Assembly (NCBI GenBank): GCA_022573225.1 | Contig: JACZUI010000029.1 | Coordinates: 1 to 34,707, forward strand | Source: Acidobacteriota bacterium | GTDB lineage: Bacteria > Actinomycetota > Acidimicrobiia > Spongiisociales > ZC4RG35 | Direction of reading: 5' to 3' | DNA: 34,707 bases | Part shown: in pieces, positions 23,139 through 32,799 of the stretch | How the letters are laid out: each line of letters begins with the position of its first letter | Numbering within the stretch: position 1 is the first letter of the stretch | Made by a program: the position numbers and the translations under genes | The notes under the pieces: model-generated | What the model was told of the DNA's origin: nothing | Seen by the model: only the letters and a program-made list of their open reading frames with translations | The model's database searches: none

Positions 23139-25499
23139 GTGAGCGGCACCCATATCGTCCTGCGACTCGACGAGGCGACCGACCCCGTCGTCGCCGGAAC
23201 CAAGGCTTCGACTTTGGCCCGGCTGCGCGTCGCAGGAGAGACGGTTCCGGACGGTTTCGTGATCACCACCGATGCCGCCCGGGCGCTCGACGCCCCCATA
23301 CTTGCGGTCGAGATCGAAGAGGCACTCAATGCCGGGGGTGCCCACCTGCTCGCAGTTCGCTCATCGGCCGTCGATGAGGATCTCGAGGACCAGTCACACG
23401 CCGGTGAATACAAAACGGTGCTCGGTGTGAAACCCGAGACCGCTGCGGTGCTCGATGCGGCTCGCCGGGTCGTGGCGTCGGCAAAGGGTTCCAAAATCGC
23501 CGTGCTCGTCCAGACCATGATCGATGCGACGGTGGCGGGTGCTGCCTTTTCGGTCAATCCCGTCAGCGGTGATCCTGAGATCGTCGTATCGGCGGTGGCC
23601 GGTCTTGGAGATCATCTCATGGAGGGTTCGGTGACGGGTGACCAATGGGTTGTGCGCAACGGCGAGCCAGTTCACATTTCCGGCGAGACGATTGATGAGA
23701 GTCTCGTGCTCGAGGTCGCCGAACTGGCACGCGACCTCGAAGGGAGCCTCTCCCGACCTGTTGACATCGAGTGGGCGCACGACGGCACCGACCTCCATCT
23801 ACTCCAGTGCCGACCGATCACAGCATTACCTACCCAGCCGGACCTCGAGATCCCGGAGGGGTCATGGCAGAAAGACACCACCCATCATTCCGGTCCCCTC
23901 AGCCCTCTAGTCGCTTCACTCCTGAGCAACGAGGAAGCCGCTGTGGCCCGATGGTCCGAACGCGCCGGATTGCTCATCCAAACCCTCGAACAGGTCTCGA
24001 TCGGTGGCGAGCTCTACGCACGGCCCATCCCGGTCGGCGGAGGCGACGGCTCGGCGAAGCCACCGCCCTGGTGGGTGATGGGCATCGTCGCCCGCATCCA
24101 TCCGGCTCTCCGCAGACGCATGGCCACCGCCAAACGACTCGTCCAGTCGGGAGCCCTCGAGAACTCCGGCCGGCGGTGGAACTCCGAGTTGAAACCCGAG
24201 ATCATGGCCTCAGTCGATGAGCTGCGATCTGTCGATGTCTCTTCACTCGACGACGATGCGCTGCTCGTCCACGTCGACGACGTTTTCGCCTTCTCGGAAA
24301 GAGCGCTCGACGTCCACTTTGACCTCTTCACCGCGTATCTGGTGACAATCCACGAGCTCGTGACCGGCTGCGAGCGTCTGCTGGGCTGGGATGAGGCTGC
24401 CGCAATGAGTCTGCTGTCGGGACACTCCCCTGCCTCGTCGGAGCCGACCGTGGCCCTGCGGGCCGTGGTAGAGACGATCAACCAGTCATCCGCCGCAATC
24501 GCGGCACTCGGTGGAACCGACGGTGGGCTGGTGGAACGGGTGTCGGCCGCCGATCCTGAATCCGGAAGAGCCATTGCCCGGTGGATCGACACCTTCGGCT
24601 TCCGGACCCTCGACTACGACTGGTCATCCCCGACCATCGCCGAGCGACCAGGCCTGATCGGACAGATGATCCGCGCCGAGATCGAAGGTGAGACCCGGCT
24701 GCTCGACCACGACGCCTCCGAAGCGACCGCACGAGCTTCGCTGGCATCGGATGATGTTGCCGAGTTCGACGAGTTGCTTGCCAGGGCGAGGGAGGCTTAT
24801 CCGGTCCGTGAGGACAATGTCCAGTGGACCGCAATGGTGCCGGGGGCGCTGCTACGACGTGCCCACCTCGAGATCGGCGCCCGTCTCAGATCCGCGGGGA
24901 TCATCGACTCGGCCGACCATGTGTTCCTGCTCGAACACGACGAGGTGACAGGCGCCCTGCGTGAAGAGCGCGGTTCGCTTCAGACTCTGGTGCGACGGCG
25001 CCGTGCCGAGCGCGCCTGGGTGGCCGCCCACCCCGGACCCGACCAGTTGGGCGAGCCCGGCGGGCCACCACCCGACCTGCGTGGGCTCCCGGAGGCCGGC
25101 AGACGCATCAACGGGGCCTTGATGTGGGCGATCGGCGTCGAATTCACTCCGATAACCGCCTCCGACACCGACGGAGATGTCATAACAGGTCTCCCCGGAG
25201 CAGCCGGCACCCACACGGGCACGGCGCGTATCGTGCGAACCGAAGCCGAATTCGGGCGGGTAGCACCGGGCGACGTGGTGATCTGCGCCATCACGAACCC
25301 AACATGGGCGGTGCTCTTCGGAATTGCAGGCGCTTTCGTCTGCGACGCCGGCGGGCCGCTGAGCCACACTGCGGTTCTCGCAAGGGAGTACGACATACCC
25401 TCGGTTCTCGCCACGGGTGACGCCACCAGTCGGATCGCCGACGGTGCGGTCGTCACGGTCGACGGAGCAGCCGGGACCGTTGTGCCGGCAACGATCTAG
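23139..25499 (+). CDS. PEP-utilising enzyme, rifampin phosphotransferase/PEP synthase-like
   Basis: The 786-residue protein has the PPDK/PEP-synthase ATP-grasp start (AGTKASTLARLRVAGETVPDGFVIT, LLAVRSSAVDEDLEDQSHAGEYKT, FSVNPVSGDPEIVVSAVAGLGDHL, VDIEWAHDG..LLQCRPI). A middle domain of about 400 residues is poorly conserved. The C-terminal swivelling phosphohistidine domain has His743 in CDAGGPLSHTAVLAREYDIPSVLAT. It lacks the TIM-barrel PEP/pyruvate domain, so it fits the rifampin-phosphotransferase-like group (ATP + drug + water to phospho-drug, AMP, Pi) rather than a central-metabolism enzyme. The drug or other substrate is unknown. It starts with GTG at 23139; AAGG lies about 8 bases upstream. 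It is the second gene of the TetR-controlled operon. Confidence 0.83.
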   Translation: MSGTHIVLRLDEATDPVVAGTKASTLARLRVAGETVPDGFVITTDAARALDAPILAVEIEEALNAGGAHLLAVRSSAVDEDLEDQSHAGEYKTVLGVKPETAAVLDAARRVVASAKGSKIAVLVQTMIDATVAGAAFSVNPVSGDPEIVVSAVAGLGDHLMEGSVTGDQWVVRNGEPVHISGETIDESLVLEVAELARDLEGSLSRPVDIEWAHDGTDLHLLQCRPITALPTQPDLEIPEGSWQKDTTHHSGPLSPLVASLLSNEEAAVARWSERAGLLIQTLEQVSIGGELYARPIPVGGGDGSAKPPPWWVMGIVARIHPALRRRMATAKRLVQSGALENSGRRWNSELKPEIMASVDELRSVDVSSLDDDALLVHVDDVFAFSERALDVHFDLFTAYLVTIHELVTGCERLLGWDEAAAMSLLSGHSPASSEPTVALRAVVETINQSSAAIAALGGTDGGLVERVSAADPESGRAIARWIDTFGFRTLDYDWSSPTIAERPGLIGQMIRAEIEGETRLLDHDASEATARASLASDDVAEFDELLARAREAYPVREDNVQWTAMVPGALLRRAHLEIGARLRSAGIIDSADHVFLLEHDEVTGALREERGSLQTLVRRRRAERAWVAAHPGPDQLGEPGGPPPDLRGLPEAGRRINGALMWAIGVEFTPITASDTDGDVITGLPGAAGTHTGTARIVRTEAEFGRVAPGDVVICAITNPTWAVLFGIAGAFVCDAGGPLSHTAVLAREYDIPSVLATGDATSRIADGAVVTVDGAAGTVVPATI

Positions 25500-25513
25500 C
25501 GAGTGTGACGGTC

Positions 25514-27658
<2,145 letters not shown>

Positions 27659-27677
27659 TCACACCCTCCTCGTACTG

Positions 27678-27693
27678 TCGAACATATGTTCGA
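27678..27693. promoter_or_regulatory. SOS box (LexA site) overlapping the start codon
   Basis: TCGAACATATGTTCGA is a perfect 16-base palindrome and an exact fit to the gram-positive/mycobacterial SOS box GAAC-N4-GTTC. It covers the ATG at 27686 and touches the TACTGT -10-like element (27673-27678), so LexA would block both RNA start and translation start. Confidence 0.85.
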
Positions 27694-28954
27694 TACTGAG
27701 GTTGTGCGTCAGGTGATACCCGACGACTTGGATTCGATGGCTCCGGGTTTCATGCTGGCCGCCTTCCTGTCCAGGATCGATCGGTCGAGGCTGAACGGTC
27801 ACGACCTGATCGTTTTGATGAGGGCGCGGAATCGTCAGGTCGCCTATCACCAGGCCCAATTGCTGGCCGACATGTCCGAGGTGGCACGTTGTCCTTCGTC
27901 GACTGCTGATTCTCCGGTGCTCCGGATTGATGATCCTGAGGTATTGGAGTTCTCCGTAGACGAGATCGGCGCAGCGCTCTGTCTTACCCGCCGGGCCGCC
28001 GACTCGGATCTGGGATTGGCGTTGGAAATACGCGAACGGCTCCCCATGGTTTGGGAGGCGTTACAAACGGGCAGCATCGACCTTCGCAAGGCGCGGACCA
28101 TCACCACCGGGACCGGTCATCTCCCCGAGGAAGAAGCGCGAAGGGTTGTCGAACGGGTAATAGGCCAGGCCGGCCGGCTGACCACCGGACAGTTGGCTGC
28201 CCGGATCGCCAGACTCTGCGTCGAAGCCGACCCCGAATCCGCCCGGACCCGCCACCAGGAGGCGCTGGAGGAACGCCGTGTCATATCAGAGTCCAATCCC
28301 GACGGCACCGCCGACCTGACCGGAATGCAGCTTCCGCCCCAACGAGTGGGGGCGATAGCCAAGTATCTCAACAAGATCGCCGGGAGCCTCAAGGCAGCAG
28401 GTGACCCGAGGAGGATGGATCAGCTTCGGGCCGATGTGTTCCTCGACCTGTTGGAGGGCAGACATCTCGGAGAACCCGCGGGGAAGGCGATGGTCGACAT
28501 CGTCGTAGACCTCGAAACCCTCATCGGGCTCTCCGAATCTCCAGCCGAGATTCCGGGAATGGGGCCGGTCGTCGCCGATATCGCACGTCAGGTTGTCGCT
28601 GAGCAGCAGGACGCCGAATGGCGGTTCTCGGTTATCGACGAAAGCGGTCAGGTCGCGCATACCGGCATCACCCAGAGACGTCCCAGCGTCGCCCAGCGGC
28701 GCCACATCGAAGCACGAAACCCAACATGCGTCTTCCCCGGGTGTCGGATGCCGTCAAGAAGCTGCGATATCGACCACACCGTGGCGGTCGTCGATGGCGG
28801 ACCCACGACGACCTGCAATCTTGCCCCGCTCTGTCGTCATCACCACCGGGTCAAACACGAAGCGCCATGGCAGCTAACACGACAACACCGCGGTGGATAC
28901 CGCTGGATGAGCCGACTCGGCCACAGCTACACCACAAGCGGCCGCTCGCCGTAG
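27686..28954 (+). CDS. DUF222/HNH endonuclease-domain protein (13E12-like)
   Basis: The 422-residue protein has a helical DUF222 region (about 20-300) and a C-terminal HNH nuclease motif (CVFPGCRMPSRSCDIDHTVAV, then TTTCNLAPLCRHHHRVKH), with two Cys pairs for a structural zinc and the catalytic DH. These proteins are abundant in actinobacteria, including the 13E12 repeat family of M. tuberculosis; their target is unknown. The ATG at 27686 lies inside an SOS box, which itself encodes the start MFD. The longer frame from 27572 is rejected for this reason. TACTGT seven bases upstream suggests a leaderless transcript induced by DNA damage. Confidence 0.88.
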   Translation: MFDTEVVRQVIPDDLDSMAPGFMLAAFLSRIDRSRLNGHDLIVLMRARNRQVAYHQAQLLADMSEVARCPSSTADSPVLRIDDPEVLEFSVDEIGAALCLTRRAADSDLGLALEIRERLPMVWEALQTGSIDLRKARTITTGTGHLPEEEARRVVERVIGQAGRLTTGQLAARIARLCVEADPESARTRHQEALEERRVISESNPDGTADLTGMQLPPQRVGAIAKYLNKIAGSLKAAGDPRRMDQLRADVFLDLLEGRHLGEPAGKAMVDIVVDLETLIGLSESPAEIPGMGPVVADIARQVVAEQQDAEWRFSVIDESGQVAHTGITQRRPSVAQRRHIEARNPTCVFPGCRMPSRSCDIDHTVAVVDGGPTTTCNLAPLCRHHHRVKHEAPWQLTRQHRGGYRWMSRLGHSYTTSGRSP

Positions 28955-29003
28955 AGTCGATCGCATCGGCGACGTCTGGCTCCGCTAGGCAACTACGATC
29001 CCC

Positions 29004-29149
29004 GCTCTGAAGTCAGATGATCGTCTCGGTGATCAGCGCCCCGCCAAGGACCCGATCACCTTCATAGAACGCAACAGTCTGACCAGGGGAAACGGCTTCC
29101 TGTGACTCCTCAAAGGCAAGGGTCGAGCCGCTCAGCAACGCCCGAACCG
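29004..29149. repeat. Left copy of a 146-base direct repeat (mnmA 3' end)
   Basis: Identical to 30530-30675 except for two changes (A for G at 29105 and at 29145), with an offset of 1526 bases. The right copy is the true 3' end of mnmA; the left copy is a fragment without the rest of the gene. Confidence 0.95.
29013..29149 (-). pseudogene. Orphan fragment of the mnmA 3' end
   Basis: On the minus strand this codes the last 45 residues of MnmA (ALLSGSTLAFEESQEAVSPG to LITETII and stop), with one Pro-to-Ser change against the intact gene. It has no start and begins 8 bases after the stop of the 88-residue gene. It is a by-product of a duplication or insertion event. Confidence 0.9.
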
Positions 29150-29156
29150 CGTTCAC

Positions 29157-29423
29157 TCATCCGCCGGCAGCGAACACGTATGCCTTTTCGACCGCCGAGA
29201 CGGTGCTGGGAGTCCTCAGGAAGCCAGACGGCACAGCATTAAGCGCTTCCGCTGCCCCATTCGCATCGACGAGGAAATACATCCGATGCTCACCGGTGGC
29301 ACACGTGCAATACACGTCGGCCGTGCCGGATGTCTTGTTGGCGTCGTAGTAACTCGCCACCTCGTCGACGAGTTCAGGGCAGTCCTCTGCCTGATGTTGG
29401 TTGGAGACCATGAATCGGGTCAT
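29157..29423 (-). CDS. Small cysteine-containing protein of unknown function, coupled to the methyltransferase gene
   Basis: An 88-residue protein from ATG at 29423. Its AGGAGGG ribosome site overlaps the TAG stop of the methyltransferase frame (29433-29435), so the genes are translationally coupled. The fold looks alpha/beta, ferredoxin-like: strand RFMVSNQH, helix CPELVDEVASYYDAN, strand ADVYCTCATGEHRMYFLVDA, helix AAEALNAV, and a final strand. The DCP motif and the CTC pair are possible metal or thiol sites. No family is recognised; it may be a partner or carrier for the methyltransferase. Confidence 0.65.
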   Translation of the reverse strand: MTRFMVSNQHQAEDCPELVDEVASYYDANKTSGTADVYCTCATGEHRMYFLVDANGAAEALNAVPSGFLRTPSTVSAVEKAYVFAAGG

Positions 29424-29432
29424 TAGACCCTC

Positions 29433-30269
29433 CTATCTCTTGTAGCCGCGGAGAAACACGGCCAGGACCGTGTCGTCATGTCGTTCTTTGGGCAGGAGGC
29501 CGAACATGAGATCCAGGAAGTCGGGTGTAAAGAATGGGTAGAGTCGCAGCCAGTCGGGTCCCATTCCCTGTTGCGAGAGCACTTCGACGCTGGTAAATCC
29601 GCACTTCTCCATGATCCTGGCGAGCAGTCGCAACTCGACTGCGGTGCCCAGTCAACCGGCCACCGCGGAGGGATGCTTTCGCACCTCCATCGGGAGAGGG
29701 CCGTTCAGCGCCATGTCACCAAAGACGATCCTCCCCCCGGGCTTCAACACCCGCCACGCTTCTCGAAACACTTGGTGTTTGCGCTGGGACATGCTGATGA
29801 CGCCGTTGGAGATGATGACGTCGGCGGTTTCGTCCCCCAACGGAATCTCTTCCATGGCACCTTGGTGGAACTCCACGTTGGGAAGCCCCACTAGTCGGGC
29901 ATGTTCCTCGGCCCGGATGACCATCTCGGGTGTGATATCGAGGCCGATGGCCCGGCCCTTGGGACCAACCGCAGACGCCGCGAGAAAGGTATCGATCCCT
30001 CCTCCGCAACCAAGGTCGACGACTACCTCTCCTTCGCCCAAGTCCGCGAACCCGCAAGGGTGGCCGACACCCAATGCAAGCTCCTTGACGGACTCTGGCA
30101 AGAGAGCCAGCACGTCCTCCGGATACATTGCATCGGAGACAGAAGTGCCGATCGGAGCGACCTGCCCATAGGTATCGAGAACGATCTGTCGAGCTTCGTC
30201 CGGTGCGACGACATCGCCTCGGACGGTCCCCTGCATACCGGTCTCCCGACTCGGGCGCGCGTTGGTCAT
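29433..30269 (-). CDS. ArsM-like SAM methyltransferase with in-frame UGA, probable selenoprotein
   Basis: Read through one in-frame TGA (29652-29654), the frame gives 278 residues. The SAM-binding motif is VVVDLGCGGGIDTFLAAS, then GLDITPEMVIRAEEHA, DVIISNGVISMS and EAWRVLKPGGRIVFGDM, as in AS3MT/ArsM. The TGA is codon 206: AVAG-U-LGTAV aligns with human AS3MT WGE-C-LGGAL, and both continue for exactly 19 residues to GF. So UGA sits at the catalytic Cys206, the classic Cys/Sec pair. The other family cysteine (human Cys156, SNCV) is Gly156 here, so the substrate may not be arsenite. Start ATG at 30269 has AGGAGA 7 bases upstream. If UGA were a stop, the product would be 205 residues and lack its C-terminal domain. 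A nonsense mutation is the alternative. Confidence 0.82.
29617..29651 (-). promoter_or_regulatory. Bacterial SECIS-like stem-loop just after the UGA
   Basis: In the mRNA, the bases after UGA form a lower stem (CTGG pairs with CCAG, plus one C-G pair across a bulged G), a small internal loop, and a perfect 7-bp upper stem GCAGTCG/CGACTGC with the loop AGUUG. The loop starts 16 bases after the UGA and has G as its second base followed by U, as in the E. coli fdhF SECIS (loop AGGUCU 17 bases after UGA). This is the site SelB would bind. Confidence 0.75.
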
Positions 30270-30286
30270 CCGACTTCTCCTGTTGA

Positions 30287-30374
30287 CCCCCCGAAGGGGG
30301 ACATGCCAAGTTGTGGCGTCATCAACCCTACGCGCCACGGCCGAGCGATGCATTTGGATCAACCCCATGTGGGG
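30287..30374 (-). promoter_or_regulatory. Leader with two GC hairpins before the methyltransferase gene
   Basis: Upstream of the ATG at 30269 lie two short hairpins: one with five-base arms and a UUCG tetraloop (30287-30300), 18 bases before the start codon and next to its ribosome site, and one with four-base arms around ACAU (30363-30374). Both begin TGTCCCC and end in GGGG followed by T(T)GA or TCAAC, so they look related. A role in translation or attenuation control is possible but unproven. The rest of 30270-30529 holds no gene that I can support. Confidence 0.35.
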
Positions 30375-30529
30375 ACACTTTGACTTTTTCCGGGTGATCC
30401 GAGCACTCAACGCGGAAACGTGACCCGGCAAGTCGAATCGAGGAACAGTCCTTGTGTCCCGTCTGCCACACGCGGCCGCACGGTCGGTCTTCAGGGGGAA
30501 GTTCAGCGATGGCGGAGGCGCATTCCCCG

Positions 30530-30675
30530 GCTCTGAAGTCAGATGATCGTCTCGGTGATCAGCGCCCCGCCAAGGACCCGATCACCTTCATAGAACGCAA
30601 CAGTCTGACCAGGGGAAACGGCTTCCTGTGGCTCCTCAAAGGCAAGGGTCGAGCCGCTCAGCAACGCCCGGACCG
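30530..30675. repeat. Right copy of the 146-base direct repeat (true mnmA 3' end)
   Basis: The partner of 29004-29149. It covers the last 45 codons of mnmA plus nine bases beyond the stop. Together the two copies bracket a 1.38-kb segment with the methyltransferase and 88-residue genes. Confidence 0.95.
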
Positions 30676-31588
30676 GCTCACCGTGTGCCCGATACTGAGC
30701 AATCACCGGACCATCTCCCATGCTTCCACTTGTCGCTGTGATCTTGTCGAGGACCACTCCCTTTGTCGCCAGGTGGTCCCGCTCACCAATGACAACGGTG
30801 GATGTCGCAGGCTCAATCCGTACAACGAATCTCGGTTCGCCGACAGCAACACCCAAGCCACGCCTCTGACCGACGGTGAAGTCAGCGATGCCGTCGTGCT
30901 CTCCCATCTTGTTGCCGTCGACGTCCACGATATCGCCGGCGGCGAACACCTCGGGCGCGGTCTCCCGGAGAAAGCCGCGGTAGTCGCGCTGGCCCACGAA
31001 GCAGATGTCCATCGATTCGGCCTTGTAGGCGGTCCGCAACCCCATCCCGGCGGCCACTGCACGAACCTTTCGCTTGGTCAGCTCTCCCACAGGGAGGCGG
31101 GTTCGAGTCAGCTCGTGCTGGGTGAGCATGGACAACACGTACGACTGATCCTTGGCGTTGTCTTCCCCGCGGTAGAGGCTCCATTCGCCGTCCTCGAGAC
31201 GGGTCCTGGCGTGATGGCCAGTGACCAGGACGTCGCAATCGAAATCGTCAAGCCGCGACAGAAGTCGATCGAACTTGACGGTCCGGTTGCATTCGATACA
31301 TGGGTTGGGGGTGCGACCGGAGGCGTAATCGTGTACGAAACGATCGACCACTCCGCCCTTGAACTCCTCGGAATAGTCGAGCACGTAATAGGGGATATCG
31401 AGCTGGGCGGCCACTCGTCGGGCATCTTCGGCGTCCGATACGGTGCAGCACCCGGCCGTCGGGGCTTCCCCGTTGGGACCAACCCAGAGCTTGAGGGTGA
31501 CTCCGATCACGTCGTGACCGGAGTCTTTCATGAGCGCGGCCGCCACCGACGAGTCGACGCCGCCGGACATGGCTACCAATACTTTCAT
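30539..31588 (-). CDS. mnmA: tRNA-specific 2-thiouridylase
   Basis: The 349-residue enzyme puts sulfur on U34 of tRNA-Lys, -Glu and -Gln. It has the PP-loop AMSGGVDSSVAA, NPCIECNRTVKF with the first catalytic Cys region, and the second in SMDICFVGQRDYRGF. It accepts sulfur from a cysteine desulfurase, and exactly such a gene lies upstream with a four-base ATGA overlap. The 3' end is duplicated at 29004-29149, but this copy is intact. Confidence 0.96.
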   Translation of the reverse strand: MKVLVAMSGGVDSSVAAALMKDSGHDVIGVTLKLWVGPNGEAPTAGCCTVSDAEDARRVAAQLDIPYYVLDYSEEFKGGVVDRFVHDYASGRTPNPCIECNRTVKFDRLLSRLDDFDCDVLVTGHHARTRLEDGEWSLYRGEDNAKDQSYVLSMLTQHELTRTRLPVGELTKRKVRAVAAGMGLRTAYKAESMDICFVGQRDYRGFLRETAPEVFAAGDIVDVDGNKMGEHDGIADFTVGQRRGLGVAVGEPRFVVRIEPATSTVVIGERDHLATKGVVLDKITATSGSMGDGPVIAQYRAHGEPVRALLSGSTLAFEEPQEAVSPGQTVAFYEGDRVLGGALITETII

Positions 31589-32718
31589 CGCAGCTCACCT
31601 ACCAATGCGACAACGATGTCGGCCGCTTCGGCAGCTTCCTCACCTGTCGAAGTCCAGCCGAAGGTGAATCGAACGCTCTCCCGAGCCTGGTCGACAGTAA
31701 GGCCCATCGCTTCCAGCACGTGGGAAACCTCCGCCGCGCCCGACTGGCACGCCGAGCCCGCCGAAGCAGCCACCCCGGCCCGGTCGAGTCGCATGAGAAG
31801 GGTCTCGTTCAGCACTCCCGGGATTCTCACGTTGAGATGGTGTGGCGAGCGATTCTTGGGAGGTGTGTTGATGATGAGGCCATCGATGCCCGATGTCAGT
31901 CGCTCCTCGAAATCGTCGCGAATCCCGCCGATCTCGTCCACGAAGCGGTCGCGATCCCCGGTTGCCAGTCGTGCCGCATGGGCCAACCCCACCGCCGAGG
32001 CGACATCGTGTGTGCCCGACCGGCGACCCAGCTCCTGGCCACCGCCATGGAGAATCGGCTCGAGAGAGGTCCCCTCTCTGACATAGAGGATGCCTGCCCC
32101 CTTTGGGCCTCCAAACTTGTGGCCGGTGAGGCTGAGCATGTCGACACCCAGATCGTCGACCTCGATCGACTCTGAAGAGAAGGCTTGGACGGCGTCGGTG
32201 TGGACCAGGATCTCGGGGTCGCGGCCCTTCACCAGCCCCACGATCTCGGCAAGGTCATGCACAACGCCGGTCTCATTGTTCACGATCATCACCGACACAA
32301 CGGCGGTGTCGGGTTTGAGGGCGCTGAGAAGCTGATCCTTGTCGACCTGCCCGGTCGCATCCACCTTCACAGCCGTGGTGGGATCACCGAACCGGGCGAG
32401 TAGATCGAGCGTTTCAAGCACGGCCTCGTGCTCGGTGACGACGGTTACGACGCCATTTCGGGTGTCGGGGCTCCATGCTGCGCCCTTCAGGGCGAGGTTG
32501 TCCGACTCGGTGCCACCCGATGTGAAAACAATCTCCATCGGCCCCGCCCCAACCAGAGCGGCGATGTTCTCCCGGGCTTCCTCGAGGGCGTTCTTTGCAC
32601 TCCGGGAGACACTGTGGACTCCCGACGAGTTACCAAACACCTGTGAGGCATAAGGAGTCATCGCATCCCAGACACCGGGACGCATAGGTGTTGTGGCAGC
32701 GTGGTCGAGGTAGATCAT
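31585..32718 (-). CDS. Cysteine desulfurase (IscS/NifS type)
   Basis: The 377-residue PLP enzyme takes sulfur from cysteine as a persulfide for tRNA thiolation and Fe-S clusters. Lys201 in SLTGHKFGGPKG binds PLP, VHTDAVQ carries the PLP-N Asp, and Cys324 in SAGSACQSGAAE is the persulfide carrier on a long group I loop. The ATG at 32718 begins the conserved IYLDHAATTP; the longer frame upstream is antisense to the pirin gene. The overlap with mnmA shows it feeds sulfur to MnmA. Such enzymes can also release selenium from selenocysteine, which would suit the proposed selenoprotein next door; that is inference. Confidence 0.93.
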   Translation of the reverse strand: MIYLDHAATTPMRPGVWDAMTPYASQVFGNSSGVHSVSRSAKNALEEARENIAALVGAGPMEIVFTSGGTESDNLALKGAAWSPDTRNGVVTVVTEHEAVLETLDLLARFGDPTTAVKVDATGQVDKDQLLSALKPDTAVVSVMIVNNETGVVHDLAEIVGLVKGRDPEILVHTDAVQAFSSESIEVDDLGVDMLSLTGHKFGGPKGAGILYVREGTSLEPILHGGGQELGRRSGTHDVASAVGLAHAARLATGDRDRFVDEIGGIRDDFEERLTSGIDGLIINTPPKNRSPHHLNVRIPGVLNETLLMRLDRAGVAASAGSACQSGAAEVSHVLEAMGLTVDQARESVRFTFGWTSTGEEAAEAADIVVALVGELR

Positions 32719-32799
32719 GAGCGAACCATGGATTCTCGCAGAATGTGGCGCTTGTACCAGACGGAATAGGCTTGCTTGGACGAGGTTCACCGAGACGCA

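Noticed and set aside
29433-29633. A separate 66-residue gene starting at an ATG after the UGA
   Set aside because: It is the same reading frame as the methyltransferase, lacks a ribosome site and is plainly the C-terminal part of that protein.
29652-29654. UGA read as tryptophan (altered genetic code)
   Set aside because: TGA is used as a true stop throughout the window, in many ATGA and GTGA overlaps with well-placed gene ends.
30270-30431. A longer N terminus for the methyltransferase from 30431
   Set aside because: The 54 extra residues are not family-like and the leader hairpins lie there; ATG at 30269 has a strong ribosome site.
29004-30675. Insertion sequence or composite transposon
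   Set aside because: There is no transposase, no terminal inverted repeat and no target duplication; the repeats are mnmA sequence.
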